Position numbers and translations under genes: made by a program. Shown here one piece after another: positions 24,703 to 35,062 of a DNA stretch of 64,000 bases (position 1 is its first letter; each line of letters begins with the position of its first letter). Under the pieces are notes generated by a model. The model made no database searches. It was not told the DNA's origin and saw nothing but the letters and a program-made list of their open reading frames with translations. This stretch comes from Nitratireductor sp. GISD-1A_MAKvit (GTDB lineage: Bacteria; Pseudomonadota; Alphaproteobacteria; Rhizobiales; Rhizobiaceae), in the NCBI RefSeq assembly GCF_040819555.1, contig NZ_CP161920.1:3471001-3535000 (forward strand), given 5' to 3'.

Positions 24703-26535
24703 TCAGCTCTCGCCCACCGAACCGTTCTCTTCACCATTGCCGTTTCCCCGTCGCTGTTTTGCCGGGGTGAAGCTCACCACGCGATCATCGATGGAAGGTG
24801 TCCCCGTGGCGCCACCTGCAAACACGACCTTTCCGGATGGCTTGACCCACAGAAGCACGATTGCCTCTTCGGCGCGGCTTTGGAGATAGGCGTCGTAGTC
24901 GAAGGCGTCGGTGAGCTTCGTGGCCTGAAACGTCCACCCCTGCCAATGCCGCTCACGCAGCACGCGGAAGTCCACTTGCTCGTCGGTGAGTGGGCGGCCA
25001 CCAAGGGTAAAGTTGAGCGACATGCGTTTCGATTGCTCTGCCCCGCGTCCCAGCTGGTAGACGTTCGAGCGCCCCAGTTCCGGCGCGAAATCCGTGCAGA
25101 CAAGCGAGTTGTAGGCGTCGTTGTCGGTCACGGCGATCAGCGCGGAGAACCGCTTCGGGTCGATGCTGTGATGCGCTTCTTCCGACAGGATATCGCCATA
25201 GAAAACCGGGATCTCGGAAAGTCGCGCGTCAGCGATGTGGTTCCAGTTCGGGTCCGCGATCATGACCGGCACCTCCATCTCACGCATCTTGCGCGCCAGA
25301 TCGATGGCCCATCTGGGCCCGCCGACTATCAGAAGACCGGGCTTTTCAGCGCTCTTCAGGTTCAGGATGGAGGCCAGCGGTCCCAGCGTGAAGCCGTGCA
25401 GCACGATCGTCGTGACCACCACGGCAAAGGTGAAGGCCACCATGCGGTTGGCGTCGACGATGCCTGCATCCGCCATCGCCCCACCGAACAGACCGGACAC
25501 GGCGACGGCCACCACACCGCGCGGCGCGATCCAGCCTGAAAGCGTGCGCTCTGCAAGCGTTGCGCCAGAGCCGGCCGTGGCTGTCATGATGGCAAGCGGC
25601 CGCACCACAAACAGAAGCGACCCGACAAACAGCGCCGCCCGCCAGTCAAGACTTTTGAAGTCTTCGATGGTCAGTGACGCGGTCAGCAGTATGAAAATTC
25701 CGGAGACGAGAAAGACCGTGATCGTCTCCTTGAAACGCCGCATCTCCGCGAGGCTCGCAATGCGCGTGTTGGCCAGCACGATGCCCATCACCGTCACCGT
25801 CAGAAGCCCCGCTTCCTCCAGCACGAGATTGGTCAGCGCATAGGCCAGAAGAACAGCGGCGAGCAGGATAGGCGCTTTCAGGAACTCCGGCACAAAGCCG
25901 CGCACGAAGGCCCAGTGGATCGCCCTTGCGGCCAGATAGCCCCCCGCAACCGCCACCACGAAAGCCGCCACCACCACATAGGCGAGGCTTCCACCCTGAT
26001 GCTGCCCGATCATCACGAGGATGACCTCGAAAGCGACAACGGCGAAAAGCGCGCCAATGGGATCGTTGACGATCGCTTCCCATTTCAGCAGCGACGCCGG
26101 CCGGGCGGCAAGCTGCGCCTGTCGCAGGAGCGGCGTGATCACGGTCGGCCCGGTCACCACCAGAATGGCGCCGAGCACGATGGCCGTCGGCCAGGTCAGT
26201 CCGCCAATGTAATGCGCCGAGAGCGCGGTCATTCCCCACACCATCGGGCCGCCGAAAATGATGATGCGTCGCACGGCGGTCGAGGTTTCGCTGATCTCCT
26301 TGAAGTTGAGCGTCAGCCCGCCCTCGAACAGGATGATGGCGACAGCCAGCGAAACGAGTGGCCGGTAGATCGCGCCGAAATCCTCTGTCGGATTGACGAA
26401 TCCGGTGGCCGGCCCGGCGAGCATTCCGGCCACAAGAAGCAGAACGATGGCCGGCAGCCGCATACGCCAGGCAAGCCATTGTGCGCCCATGCCCATCACG
26501 CCGATCAGCGCGATCTTCAGTCCGATATCATGCAT
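24703..26535 (-). CDS. CPA1-type cation:proton antiporter with C-terminal TrkA-N/RCK domain
   Basis: A 610-residue protein. The first ~400 residues form a Na+/H+ exchanger with about twelve helices, including VSLAVAIILFEGGLTLNF, ATAIVLGAILVVTGPTVITPLL and the paired acidic motif EAIVNDPIGALFAV. Residues ~405-500 make a Rossmann-like TrkA-N domain (GLLIVGGPRWAIDLARKM...VPVMIADPNWNH...GDILSEE) that could sense nucleotides or regulate transport. The C-terminus is polar and low in complexity. Its likely job is pH or cation homeostasis in the inner membrane. It is transcribed away from the iron-regulated gene at 26781. Confidence 0.88.
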   Translation of the reverse strand: MHDIGLKIALIGVMGMGAQWLAWRMRLPAIVLLLVAGMLAGPATGFVNPTEDFGAIYRPLVSLAVAIILFEGGLTLNFKEISETSTAVRRIIIFGGPMVWGMTALSAHYIGGLTWPTAIVLGAILVVTGPTVITPLLRQAQLAARPASLLKWEAIVNDPIGALFAVVAFEVILVMIGQHQGGSLAYVVVAAFVVAVAGGYLAARAIHWAFVRGFVPEFLKAPILLAAVLLAYALTNLVLEEAGLLTVTVMGIVLANTRIASLAEMRRFKETITVFLVSGIFILLTASLTIEDFKSLDWRAALFVGSLLFVVRPLAIMTATAGSGATLAERTLSGWIAPRGVVAVAVSGLFGGAMADAGIVDANRMVAFTFAVVVTTIVLHGFTLGPLASILNLKSAEKPGLLIVGGPRWAIDLARKMREMEVPVMIADPNWNHIADARLSEIPVFYGDILSEEAHHSIDPKRFSALIAVTDNDAYNSLVCTDFAPELGRSNVYQLGRGAEQSKRMSLNFTLGGRPLTDEQVDFRVLRERHWQGWTFQATKLTDAFDYDAYLQSRAEEAIVLLWVKPSGKVVFAGGATGTPSIDDRVVSFTPAKQRRGNGNGEENGSVGES

Positions 26536-26737
26536 GCAGCGCTTCCGTTTTCTTCAGCGAGTGAGAAATGACCGTTCTTTTCCAACGGTTCGGCACGCTA
26601 CGCGTTTAGCCGAAAACAGTCACCAGCATCCACATTCATCGATGATCTTTTTTCACCATCCCTGATCGCCACCGGCGAACCCACTGTGCAGTCAGGCGCG
26701 GGCATTCTGCTCCAGGCGATTGCAATGCCATTTAATA

Positions 26738-26752
26738 TGACTATAAAAATCA
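26738..26752. promoter_or_regulatory. TGA-N9-TCA iron box (RirA-type IRO motif)
   Basis: TGA and TCA flank nine bases in an AT-rich segment (AATATGA...TCATAAT) 28 nt before the siderophore-interacting protein gene. The TGA-N9-TCA spacing is that of rhizobial RirA-regulated iron boxes. The rest of 26536-26780 shows no gene. Confidence 0.6.
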
Positions 26753-26780
26753 TAATATTTCACATTGCAGGACAGGCTTC

Positions 26781-27852
26781 ATGACATCCCAGGGTTCCTA
26801 CCGCGCTCAGTTACGCCTCCCGCGCATGGCAGAAAGGCCGGTGCTGGAAGCTTTGGCCGCTGCCACATCCGAAGCGGCCATCGAGGCGACGGGCACGGGC
26901 TGGCAGCTCAATCATCCGTTCGGGCTGATCGCACTGGAGCCCCAGCCATCAGACATTCAAATAAGGCTGGACGCCGAGGATCGAACCTCGCTTGCCTATC
27001 TGCAGCTTGGCATCTCCCATCGCCTGCAATCGCTCGACAAGGCCATCGCGCTCGACTGGGAGAGCGACAACACGCCGGGCATGCTGCTTCCCTATTTCCG
27101 CGAAATGAAGGTGGTTTCCGCACAGAACGTCACTCCGGGAATGAAGCGCGTGCGCCTGGCTGGCGAAGACCTCAAGCGCTTCTCGCATGACGGGCTGCAC
27201 ATTCGGCTTCTGTTTCCGCCGGAAAATGCCGCAGCCCCGTCCTGGCCGCGTCTTGGCATGAACGGCGAAGCGGTGTGGACGGATGATGACAACAGCCCGG
27301 TCGCCCGCGTCTACACCATCCGCGCAATCGATGTAGAGAGAGGCTTTGTCGATGTGGACATGGTTCTGCATGAAGGCGATGCCTGTCCCGGCGCGGGCTG
27401 GGCCGCCCGTGCCGCACCCGGCGATATCGTCGGGATGACAGGCCCCGGTGGCGGAGAGCCGCAAAAGGCACACAAGCTCATTCTACTGGGAGACGAGACC
27501 GCGCTTCCGGCCATCGGCCGCATACTGGAAGGTCTGCCCTGCGAGACCAGAGCCATCGTTCGCGTGGAAATCGCCAACGCTGCCGAGAAGCAGGAGCTGG
27601 CAACCCGCGCCGACCTCGACCTCGAATGGCTGCTGCGCGATGGCCGCGAACCCGGCACCGCCACGCTTCTTCCCGATGCAGCAAAAGCCCTGCCGATCAG
27701 CGGCAGCGATCCAGACCTCTTCGTCTGGGGCCGGGTGCGAGTTCGCCGCATTCAAGGCCATTCGCGGGCATGTGCGCAAGACGTTACGGTTGCCGAACGC
27801 GCAGCACCTCGTCGTTTCCTACTGGCGGCGTGGCGTGGCAGACGCGCATTAG
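26781..27852 (+). CDS. Siderophore-interacting protein, FAD-binding ferric reductase (frameshifted)
   Basis: NAD(P)H/FAD-dependent siderophore reductase that releases iron from imported siderophore. A ~95-residue N-terminal extension precedes the reductase, whose FAD motif is RVYTIRAID, followed by GDIVGMTGPGGG and the nucleotide-binding GDETALPAIGRILEGLP. As read, the frame breaks after DLFVW at the G run 27727-27730 (before CCGG); removing one G restores AGCEFAAFKAIRGHVRK, NAQHLVVSYWRRGVADAH and a stop at 27852, giving 356 residues. Unshifted, it runs on to 27917 with unrelated sequence. A predicted iron box lies upstream. Confidence 0.86.
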
Positions 27853-28016
27853 GCGCGTTCACCGCCCACGATAATTCGAAGAACGCGGCAATGCGGCCTT
27901 CGCGAAGGTCGTATTGACAGATCGGTCCGGACAAAGAAACTTCATCCTGGAAAACCAACCGGCCCGATCTAAAGAATGGCGTGGAGGACGCTGGCGGGCC
28001 ACGGGGAGGATAATCC

Positions 28017-28979
28017 ATGGGTGGACGTGGTCTGGCCTATCACGCAGACAGGGTTCTTGCGGCAGTGGATTCCAATCGTGCCGCCAAATCCGCTCTTGTG
28101 GCTTCGTGGCAGCGATCCTGCAGGCTTCACCGGCTCGATCCGGCAGAAAGGCGCGCACCGCAACGCATCTGCGATCACGAGCTCGCTGCCGCCCGTGCCC
28201 GCATGGAGCCCCTGATCCGCTCGGCCCAGACACCCCTCGATCAGCTTTTTCGCGCTGTCGGCGGCTCCGGCTGCTGCGTGGTTCTGGCAGACCGGCAGGG
28301 CATTCTCATGGAGCGGCGCGGCACGCCAGGTGATGACGAAACCTTCCGCCAGTGGGGTCTGTGGACCGGCACGGTCTGGAGCGAGCAGAGCGAAGGCACC
28401 AATGGCATCGGCACCTGCCTTGTGGAGCGCCGCACGCTGACAATCCACCGCGACCAGCACTTTCATTCCCGCAACACGCTTCTTTCCTGCACCACCGCCC
28501 CCGTATTCGATCATGAAGGCCATCTTGCGGGCGCGCTGGATGTTTCGTCCTGCCGTGCCGACCTCACGGAAGGCTTCGTCAGCCTCATCGCCACGGCGGC
28601 CAGCGATGCCGCGCGGCGCATAGAGGCCGAAGCGTTTCGCCTCGCCTACCCGCAGGCCCGCATCATGCTCCTGCCTGCGGCGGACCCCTCTGCCCTCATC
28701 GCCGTCGATGGAGACGATCTTGTGATCGGCGCAACCCGCACCGCCCGCGCGCTTCTGGATCTGCCTGCCGGGCCACTTGCAGATCCCCTGCCCGCATGCG
28801 AAGTGCTGGGCGGCTCGCAAAAGACGACACCCGGCCTTGCCGACGCCGAGCGCAACGCGCTGCGACGTGCTCTTGCCAGTGCCGGCGGGAACGTTTCGCA
28901 GGCCGCACGCCAGCTCGGCATTTCCCGCGCCACCATGCATCGCAAAATGGCAAGACTCGGTGTGGAACGTTCCCATTGA
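28017..28979 (+). CDS. GAF-domain regulator with Fis-type HTH, lacking the AAA+ domain (AcoR-like)
   Basis: A 320-residue protein built like the two ends of AcoR-type activators. The N-terminus (SWQRSCRLHRLDP) and GAF domain (WTGTVWSEQSEGTNGIGTCLVERRTLTIHRDQHF, FDHEGHLAGALDVSS) are followed, after a linker, by a Fis-type helix-turn-helix at the C-terminus (RALASAGGNVSQAARQLGISRATMHRKMARLG). No Walker A, GAFTGA or Walker B segment is present, so it should not activate sigma54 directly. GGGGAGGA lies 6 nt before the ATG. It reads toward the aldehyde dehydrogenase gene and probably controls it. Bases 27853-28016 hold no gene, only a CCTTCGCGAAGG palindrome at 27897-27908. Confidence 0.85.
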   Translation: MGGRGLAYHADRVLAAVDSNRAAKSALVASWQRSCRLHRLDPAERRAPQRICDHELAAARARMEPLIRSAQTPLDQLFRAVGGSGCCVVLADRQGILMERRGTPGDDETFRQWGLWTGTVWSEQSEGTNGIGTCLVERRTLTIHRDQHFHSRNTLLSCTTAPVFDHEGHLAGALDVSSCRADLTEGFVSLIATAASDAARRIEAEAFRLAYPQARIMLLPAADPSALIAVDGDDLVIGATRTARALLDLPAGPLADPLPACEVLGGSQKTTPGLADAERNALRRALASAGGNVSQAARQLGISRATMHRKMARLGVERSH

Positions 28980-28994
28980 CGTTTTTCAAAAGCC

Positions 28995-29018
28995 ACCTGT
29001 CGCATATCTGAGACAGGT
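28995..29018. promoter_or_regulatory. Inverted repeat upstream of aldehyde dehydrogenase, candidate operator
   Basis: ACCTGTC (28995-29001) and GACAGGT (29012-29018) are perfect reverse complements around 10 nt. A second short repeat, ACCGCA-TGT-TGCGGT, sits at 29083-29097 near the ribosome site. Both lie between the GAF-Fis regulator gene and its probable target; no -24/-12 element was found. Confidence 0.55.
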
Positions 29019-29116
29019 CGGACACTCTGCCTTTCCCACCCCACTGCCGCACCGACCCTGTCCCTCCTAACCTTCCGATCACACCGCATGTTGCGGTTTG
29101 AATTCGGGAGGATTTC

Positions 29117-30635
29117 ATGAACAAGGTTGAATTCGCACGCAGTGCCAAAGTGCCTTTCGCCAAGCGCTACGACAATTTCATCGGCGGCGCATGGGTCGCG
29201 CCGAAATCCGGGCGCTATTTCGAAAACGTCTCACCCGTCACCGGACAGCCTCTGGGCGAAATCGCCCGCTCCGAGGCAGCCGATGTGGAACTGGCGCTCG
29301 ACGCCGCCCACAAGGCCAAGGATGCCTGGGGCCGCACCAGCCCGGCCGAGCGCGCCCTCATGCTCAATCGCATCGCCGACCGGATGGAAGAAAATCTCGA
29401 ACTTCTGGCGCGCGCTGAGACCTGGGACAATGGCAAGCCAATCCGTGAAACGACCGCAGCCGACCTGCCATTGGCCATCGATCACTTCCGTTACTTTGCC
29501 GGCGTTCTGCGCAGCCAGGAGGGTTCCATCTCGCAGATCGACGACGACACCGTCGCCTATCATTTCCACGAACCGCTGGGCGTGGTCGGCCAGATCATCC
29601 CGTGGAACTTCCCGCTCCTCATGGCCTGCTGGAAGCTCGCGCCCGCGCTTGCCGCCGGCAATTGCGTGGTGCTGAAGCCGGCCGAGCAGACCCCGGCCTC
29701 GATCATGCTGTGGGCCGATCTCATCGGCGACATCCTGCCGGAAGGCGTTTTGAACATCGTCAACGGTTTCGGCCTTGAAGCCGGCAAACCGCTCGCATCC
29801 TCCAACCGCATTGCCAAGATTGCCTTCACCGGCGAAACCACGACCGGCCGGCTCATCATGCAGTATGCCAGCCAGAACCTTATCCCGGTCACGCTGGAGC
29901 TTGGCGGCAAATCGCCCAACATCTTCTTCAAGGATGTCACCGCCGAGGACGACGACTTTTTCGACAAGGCGATTGAAGGCTTCGTGATGTTCGCGCTCAA
30001 CCAGGGCGAGGTCTGCACCTGCCCGAGCCGCGCCCTCATTAACGAGGCGATCTATGACGAGTTCATGGAGCGTGCGCTGAAGCGCGTCGAGCAGATCGTG
30101 CAGGGCGATCCGCTCGACCCGGCAACCATGATCGGCGCGCAGGCGTCTTCCGAGCAGCTTGAGAAGATTCTGAGCTATATCGACATCGGTAGACAGGAAG
30201 GCGCGGAAGTGCTGACCGGCGGCGAACAGGCGCATCTGCCCGGCGATCTCGCCGGCGGCTACTACGTCAAGCCGACGGTCTTCAAGGGCCACAACAGGAT
30301 GCGCGTTTTCCAGGAAGAGATTTTCGGCCCCGTCGTGTCGGTCACGACCTTCAAGGACGATGCCGAGGCCATGGAAATCGCCAATGACACGCTCTATGGC
30401 CTTGGCGCCGGTATCTGGAGCCGCGATGCCAACCGGCTCTATCGCTTTGGTCGGGGCATTCAGGCGGGCCGCGTGTGGACCAATTGCTACCACGCCTATC
30501 CGGCCCCACGCGGCCTTCGGCGGCTACAAACAGTCCGGCATCGGTCGCGAAACGCACAAGATGATGCTCGATCACTACCAGCAGACCAAGAACATGCTGG
30601 TGAGCTACAGCCCAAAGAAGCTGGGCTTCTTCTGA
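29117..30635 (+). CDS. NAD-dependent aldehyde dehydrogenase, acetaldehyde type (frameshifted)
   Basis: Aldehyde dehydrogenase of the ExaC/acetaldehyde subgroup: [32 protein letters not shown] for cofactor binding, the glutamate in LELGGKSPN, and catalytic Cys in [11 protein letters not shown]. The frame breaks after [10 protein letters not shown] at a C run (30504-30507, CCGGCCCC); dropping one base restores [21 protein letters not shown] and [12 protein letters not shown], ending at 30635 with 505 residues, the normal family length. Without the correction it runs to 30742 with unrelated sequence. Its partner DUF779 gene follows. It probably oxidises acetaldehyde or a similar short aldehyde to the acid. 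Confidence 0.9.
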
Positions 30636-30691
30636 GGCGAGGCGATAAGGCGACGTCGGTCCCGGCCCTGGCCGATCAGGCGTTTCGAGGT

Positions 30692-30770
30692 GCTTCTTCC
30701 CCTTTTCGGGAAGAAGCTGCCCCGGCAGGCGGGAGGCTTTAGCCGCCAGCTTTCGCGCCCCCCGCCTGCC
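30692..30770 (+). repeat. Two stem-loops between the aldehyde dehydrogenase and DUF779 genes
   Basis: First hairpin: GCTTCTTCCC (30692-30701) and GGGAAGAAGC (30708-30717), a perfect 10-bp stem with a 6-nt loop. Second: GGCAGGCGGG (30724-30733) and CCCGCCTGCC (30761-30770), a perfect 10-bp stem with a 27-nt loop, followed by ATTTTC. They fill the 155-nt gap and may act as a partial terminator, an RNA-stability element or a scattered intergenic repeat. Confidence 0.6.
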
Positions 30771-30790
30771 ATTTTCTGAAGGGAAGCCGC

Positions 30791-31141
30791 ATGACCACGA
30801 ATGACAAGGTTTCAGCGACACCGGAAGCGCTTGCGCTGCTCGCCGAGATCATCGCCGATCACGGCCCCGTTCTTTTCCACCAGTCAGGCGGTTGCTGCGA
30901 CGGCTCTTCGCCCATGTGCTACCCGCGCGGCGATTTCATCGTGGGAGAGCACGACGTGCTTTTGGGCCATATCTCAGACACCCCGGTCTTCATCAGCGCG
31001 TCACAGTTTGAAGCGTGGAAGCACACCGATCTGATCATCGACGTGGTGCCAGGGCGCGGCGGGATGTTCTCGCTCGACAATGGGCGCGAAAAACGCTTTC
31101 TCACCCGCTCGCGTGTCTGCAACGTGCCTGAAGCCAAATAG
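30791..31141 (+). CDS. DUF779 protein associated with aldehyde dehydrogenase
   Basis: A 116-residue soluble protein of the DUF779 family, which is very often encoded next to acetaldehyde dehydrogenases of the type found just upstream. It has a cysteine-rich motif (HQSGGCCDGSSPMCYPRGDF) that could bind a metal or carry a redox centre, then VLLGHISDTPVFISASQFEAWKHTDLIIDVVPGRGGMFSLDNGREKRFLTRSRVC. The molecular function is not established. GAAGGGAAG lies before the ATG. It ends 3 nt from the converging metH gene. Confidence 0.88.
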   Translation: MTTNDKVSATPEALALLAEIIADHGPVLFHQSGGCCDGSSPMCYPRGDFIVGEHDVLLGHISDTPVFISASQFEAWKHTDLIIDVVPGRGGMFSLDNGREKRFLTRSRVCNVPEAK

Positions 31142-31144
31142 GCG

Positions 31145-34100
31145 TTATTCGGCAGCTTCCGAATAGGAAGACGGGAGATAGTTCAGCACCGGCCCGAGCC
31201 AGCGCTCCACCTCTGCCACATCCATGCCCTTGCGTGCGGCATAGTCTTCCACCTGATCGCGCTCGACCTTGGCAACGCCGAAATAATAGCTTTCCGGATG
31301 CGAATAATAGAGCCCTGAGACGGATGACCCCGGCCACATGGCCATGCTTTCGGTCAGTTCCACTCCAGCATTCTTCTCCGCATCGAGCAGCCTGAACAGC
31401 GTCATCTTCTCCGTGTGATCCGGCTGCGCCGGATAGCCCGGTGCCGGGCGAATGCCCGCATAGGGTTCGGCGATCAGCTCTTCGGGCGTAAAGCTCTCAT
31501 CGCCCGCATAACCCCAGAATTCCCTGCGCACCTTCTCATGCATGCGTTCGGCGAATGCTTCCGCAAACCGGTCGGCCAGCGCCTTCACGAGGATCGAGTT
31601 GTAGTCGTCATTCGCGCGCTCGAAGCGTTCGGCAATCGCCACTTCCTCAATGCCCGCTGTCACGACGAACCCGCCAATCCAGTCAGGCTTTCCGCTGTCC
31701 AGGGGCGCAACGAAATCCGACAGGGCAACATTCGGCTTGTTGCCACGCTTGGTGAGCTGCTGGCGCAGGGTAAAGAAAGAAGCGAGTTCCTCTTTCCGTG
31801 TCTCATCGGTGAAGAGACGCACATCGTCGCCCACCGCATTGGCCGGCCAGAACCCGACCACGGCACGCGGCACGAACCATTGTTCGTCGATGATCTTCTT
31901 CAGCATTGCCTGCGCGTCGGCAAAGAGCTGCCGCGCGGCCTCGCCCTGCTTCTCGTCTTCGAGAATTTTCGGGTAGCGCCCCTTCATCTCCCATGTCTGG
32001 AAGAAGGGCGTCCAGTCGATATAGCGCGCCAGTTCTTCCAGATCCCAGCTCTCAAACACTTTCGTGCCGGTGAAGCTCGGCTTGGGCGGGGTGTAACTGG
32101 CCCAGTCGATCCTGTGCGGATTGGCGCGTGCCTTTGCGATCGGCAGACGCTGCTTGTCACGCTCGGAGCGCTCATGCGCCTCCGTGACCTTGCGATACTC
32201 TTCGCGCAGTTTTTCGATGTACCCGTCGCGTGTCTCTGCCGAAAGCAGGTTCGAAACCACGCCAACCGCACGGCTCGCATCGTTTACGTGAACCGCCTGC
32301 CCGCGCTCATAGCTCGGGTGGATCTTCACCGCCGTGTGCACACGGCTGGTCGTCGCACCGCCGATCAGGAGCGGAATATCGTACCCTTCGCGTTCCATTT
32401 CGGCCGCCACATGCACCATCTCGTCAAGCGACGGGGTGATGAGACCGGAAAGCCCGATGATGTCGACTTTCTCTTCGCGCGCGGTCTCCAGAATCTTCGC
32501 CGCTGGCACCATCACGCCCAGATCGATGATCTCGTAATTGTTGCAGGCCAGAACGACGCCGACGATGTTCTTGCCGATGTCATGGACATCGCCCTTCACC
32601 GTGGCCATCAGGATCTTGCCGGCGCTCTCGCGCTCGCCGCCGCCATTGGCCCGCTTCTCCTCCTCCATATAGGGAAGAAGAAGAGCCACGGCCTGCTTCA
32701 TCACGCGCGCCGACTTCACGACCTGCGGCAGGAACATCTTGCCCGCGCCGAACAGATCGCCGACCACATTCATTCCGGCCATCAGCGGGCCTTCGATCAC
32801 ATGCAGCGGGCGCTCTGCCTTCTGCCGCGCTTCCTCGGTGTCCACGTCGATATATTCGGTGATGCCGTTGACGAGCGCATGTTCGATCCGCTTCTCGACC
32901 GGTAGCTCCCGCCAGGAGAGATCCTTCTCCTTGGCCTCGCGTCCGCCAGTGCCGCGATAGCGTTCGGCGATATCGAGCATCCGCTCCGTCGCCGTACCGC
33001 CCGCCTTCGGCTCGCGGTTCAGCACCACATCCTCGCAGGCCTCGCGCAGCTCCGGATCAATGGTGTCATAGACGGCAAGCTGGCCGGCATTGACGATGCC
33101 CATGTCCATGCCCGCCTGAATGGCGTGGTAAAGGAACACGGCATGCATCGCCTCGCGCACGGGCTCATTGCCACGGAACGAGAAGGAGAGGTTCGACACG
33201 CCGCCCGAGATATGGACATGCGGTAGGGTCTTTATGATCTCGCGCGTCGCCTCGATGAAGTCGACGCCGTAATTGTCGTGCTCTTCAATACCGGTCGCGA
33301 TCGCGAAAACATTCGGATCGAAGATGATGTCTTCCGGCGCGACACCGGCCTTTTCGGTCAGGAGCTTGTAGGCGCGGGTGCAGATTTCCACCTTGCGGGC
33401 CCTGGTGTCGGCCTGACCGGTTTCGTCGAACGCCATCACCACCATCGCCGCACCATACATGCGGCACAGTCTGGCCTGCTCCAGAAACGCTTCCTCGCCC
33501 TCCTTGAGCGAGATGGAGTTCACCACGGCCTTGCCCTGCACACATTTGAGGCCCGCTTCGATCACCTCCCATTTGGAGGAATCGATCATCACCGGCACGC
33601 GCGCAATGTCCGGCTCCGCCGCCACCAGATTGAGGAACTCGATCATCGCCTTCTTGGAGTCGATCAGGCCCTCATCCATGTTGACGTCGATGATCTGCGC
33701 CCCGCCCTCAACCTGATTGAGTGCCACGTCGAGCGCGGTCGCATAGTCGCCTGCGGTGATGAGCTTGCGGAATTTTGCAGAGCCCGTGACATTGGTGCGC
33801 TCACCCACATTGACGAAGGGAATGTCGTCGGTCAGCGTGAAAGGCTCCAGCCCCGAAAGCCGCATCTGCGGCGGACGCTCGGGGATTTCGCGCGGCGGAT
33901 GGTTCGCAACCGCATCACGGATTGCGGCAATGTGCTCGGGTGTCGAGCCGCAGCAGCCGCCAACCACATTGATCAGCCCCTCGCGCGCGAACTCCGCGAC
34001 CTGCTCGGCCATCATTTCCGGGCTTTCGTCATACTGGCCAAAGGCATTCGGCAGGCCGGCATTCGGATAGGCACAGATCAGCGTGTCGGCCACGCCGGAA

Positions 34101-34927
34101 AGCTCCGCCAGATGCGGGCGCATGGCCGCAGCACCCAGCGCACAGTTCAGACCGATCGTGACCGGCTTGGCGTGCCGTACCGAATGCCAGAAGGCCGTCG
34201 GTGTCTGGCCGGAAAGCGTGCGGCCGGAAAGATCGGTGATCGTGCCGGAGATCATCACCGGCAGGCGAATCCCACGCTCGGCAAAGATTTCTTCGCAGGC
34301 AAAGATCGCCGCCTTGGCGTTCAGCGTGTCGAAGATGGTCTCGATGAGAACCATGTCCGCGCCGCCATCGAGCAGCCCGCCCAGCTGTTCGCCATAGGCG
34401 ATGCGCAGATCGTCGAAGGTCACGGCGCGGTAGCCGGGATTGTTCACGTCCGGCGAGATGGAGGCGGTGCGGTTGGTCGGTCCGAGCGCACCAGCCACGA
34501 AGCGGCGCACGCCATCCTTCTCTTCGGCACGCTTGGCCGCCCGGCGGGCAAGCCGCGCGCCATCGCGGTTAAGCTCATAGACCATCTCCTCCATGCCGTA
34601 ATCGGCCTGTGCGATGGTCGTGGAGGAGAAGGTGTTTGTTTCGAGAATGTCCGCACCCGCCATCGCGTAGCGGAAATGCTCTTCCTCGATCGCCTTGGGC
34701 TGCGTCAGGTTGAGGAGGTCGTTATTGCCCTGCTGGTGACAGGCGCAACCCACGAAGCGGTCACCGCGAAAGTGATCCTCGTCGAAGCCCAGCCCCTGGA
34801 TCTGCGTGCCCATCGCACCGTCAAGGATGAGAATGCGCTCGCGCGCAGCCTTGTGCAGCGCGGCGAAGATTTCCGATCCATCCGGCTTTTCGCCAACGGG
34901 ACCAAACAGTTCATCGATAGACGACAT
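31145..34927 (-). CDS. metH: Cobalamin-dependent methionine synthase
   Basis: A complete 1260-residue MetH that transfers a methyl group from 5-methyltetrahydrofolate to homocysteine through cobalamin. Domains in order: homocysteine-binding barrel with zinc Cys pair in [13 protein letters not shown] (~330), pterin-binding barrel ([20 protein letters not shown], ~375-620), B12 cap and B12 domain with the axial His motif [14 protein letters not shown], and the SAM-binding reactivation domain ([35 protein letters not shown]). No truncation is seen. A perfect 20-bp palindrome lies 42 nt upstream. It stands alone on the minus strand between unrelated operons. Confidence 0.97.
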   Translation of the reverse strand: MSSIDELFGPVGEKPDGSEIFAALHKAARERILILDGAMGTQIQGLGFDEDHFRGDRFVGCACHQQGNNDLLNLTQPKAIEEEHFRYAMAGADILETNTFSSTTIAQADYGMEEMVYELNRDGARLARRAAKRAEEKDGVRRFVAGALGPTNRTASISPDVNNPGYRAVTFDDLRIAYGEQLGGLLDGGADMVLIETIFDTLNAKAAIFACEEIFAERGIRLPVMISGTITDLSGRTLSGQTPTAFWHSVRHAKPVTIGLNCALGAAAMRPHLAELSGVADTLICAYPNAGLPNAFGQYDESPEMMAEQVAEFAREGLINVVGGCCGSTPEHIAAIRDAVANHPPREIPERPPQMRLSGLEPFTLTDDIPFVNVGERTNVTGSAKFRKLITAGDYATALDVALNQVEGGAQIIDVNMDEGLIDSKKAMIEFLNLVAAEPDIARVPVMIDSSKWEVIEAGLKCVQGKAVVNSISLKEGEEAFLEQARLCRMYGAAMVVMAFDETGQADTRARKVEICTRAYKLLTEKAGVAPEDIIFDPNVFAIATGIEEHDNYGVDFIEATREIIKTLPHVHISGGVSNLSFSFRGNEPVREAMHAVFLYHAIQAGMDMGIVNAGQLAVYDTIDPELREACEDVVLNREPKAGGTATERMLDIAERYRGTGGREAKEKDLSWRELPVEKRIEHALVNGITEYIDVDTEEARQKAERPLHVIEGPLMAGMNVVGDLFGAGKMFLPQVVKSARVMKQAVALLLPYMEEEKRANGGGERESAGKILMATVKGDVHDIGKNIVGVVLACNNYEIIDLGVMVPAAKILETAREEKVDIIGLSGLITPSLDEMVHVAAEMEREGYDIPLLIGGATTSRVHTAVKIHPSYERGQAVHVNDASRAVGVVSNLLSAETRDGYIEKLREEYRKVTEAHERSERDKQRLPIAKARANPHRIDWASYTPPKPSFTGTKVFESWDLEELARYIDWTPFFQTWEMKGRYPKILEDEKQGEAARQLFADAQAMLKKIIDEQWFVPRAVVGFWPANAVGDDVRLFTDETRKEELASFFTLRQQLTKRGNKPNVALSDFVAPLDSGKPDWIGGFVVTAGIEEVAIAERFERANDDYNSILVKALADRFAEAFAERMHEKVRREFWGYAGDESFTPEELIAEPYAGIRPAPGYPAQPDHTEKMTLFRLLDAEKNAGVELTESMAMWPGSSVSGLYYSHPESYYFGVAKVERDQVEDYAARKGMDVAEVERWLGPVLNYLPSSYSEAAE

Positions 34928-34968
34928 GAGCGACGCTTTTCATCCTTGATACAGAGGCGGCCTGCATC

Positions 34969-34988
34969 ACATAAAGATATCTTTATGT
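34969..34988. promoter_or_regulatory. Perfect 20-bp palindrome upstream of metH, candidate ArsR-family (SahR-like) operator
   Basis: ACATAAAGATATCTTTATGT is its own reverse complement. It overlaps a TTGACA -35-like element on the minus strand (34987-34992). The GATATC core with AT flanks resembles sites of ArsR-type regulators of methionine/SAH metabolism in proteobacteria; this match is from memory of the family. Confidence 0.7.
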
Positions 34989-35062
34989 CAACATGCACGC
35001 CCTGACCATATCACGGATCAGCGTTGCGTTCACGCAGCGACTTCACCCTGCCTTGGACGGCC

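Noticed and set aside
29041-29116. Sigma54 promoter for the aldehyde dehydrogenase gene
   Set aside because: A TTGC is present at 29092 but no GG lies 12 nt upstream, and the neighbouring regulator lacks the AAA+ domain.
33278-35005. A 575-codon plus-strand frame opposite metH
   Set aside because: metH is full length with all domains; this frame has no family features.
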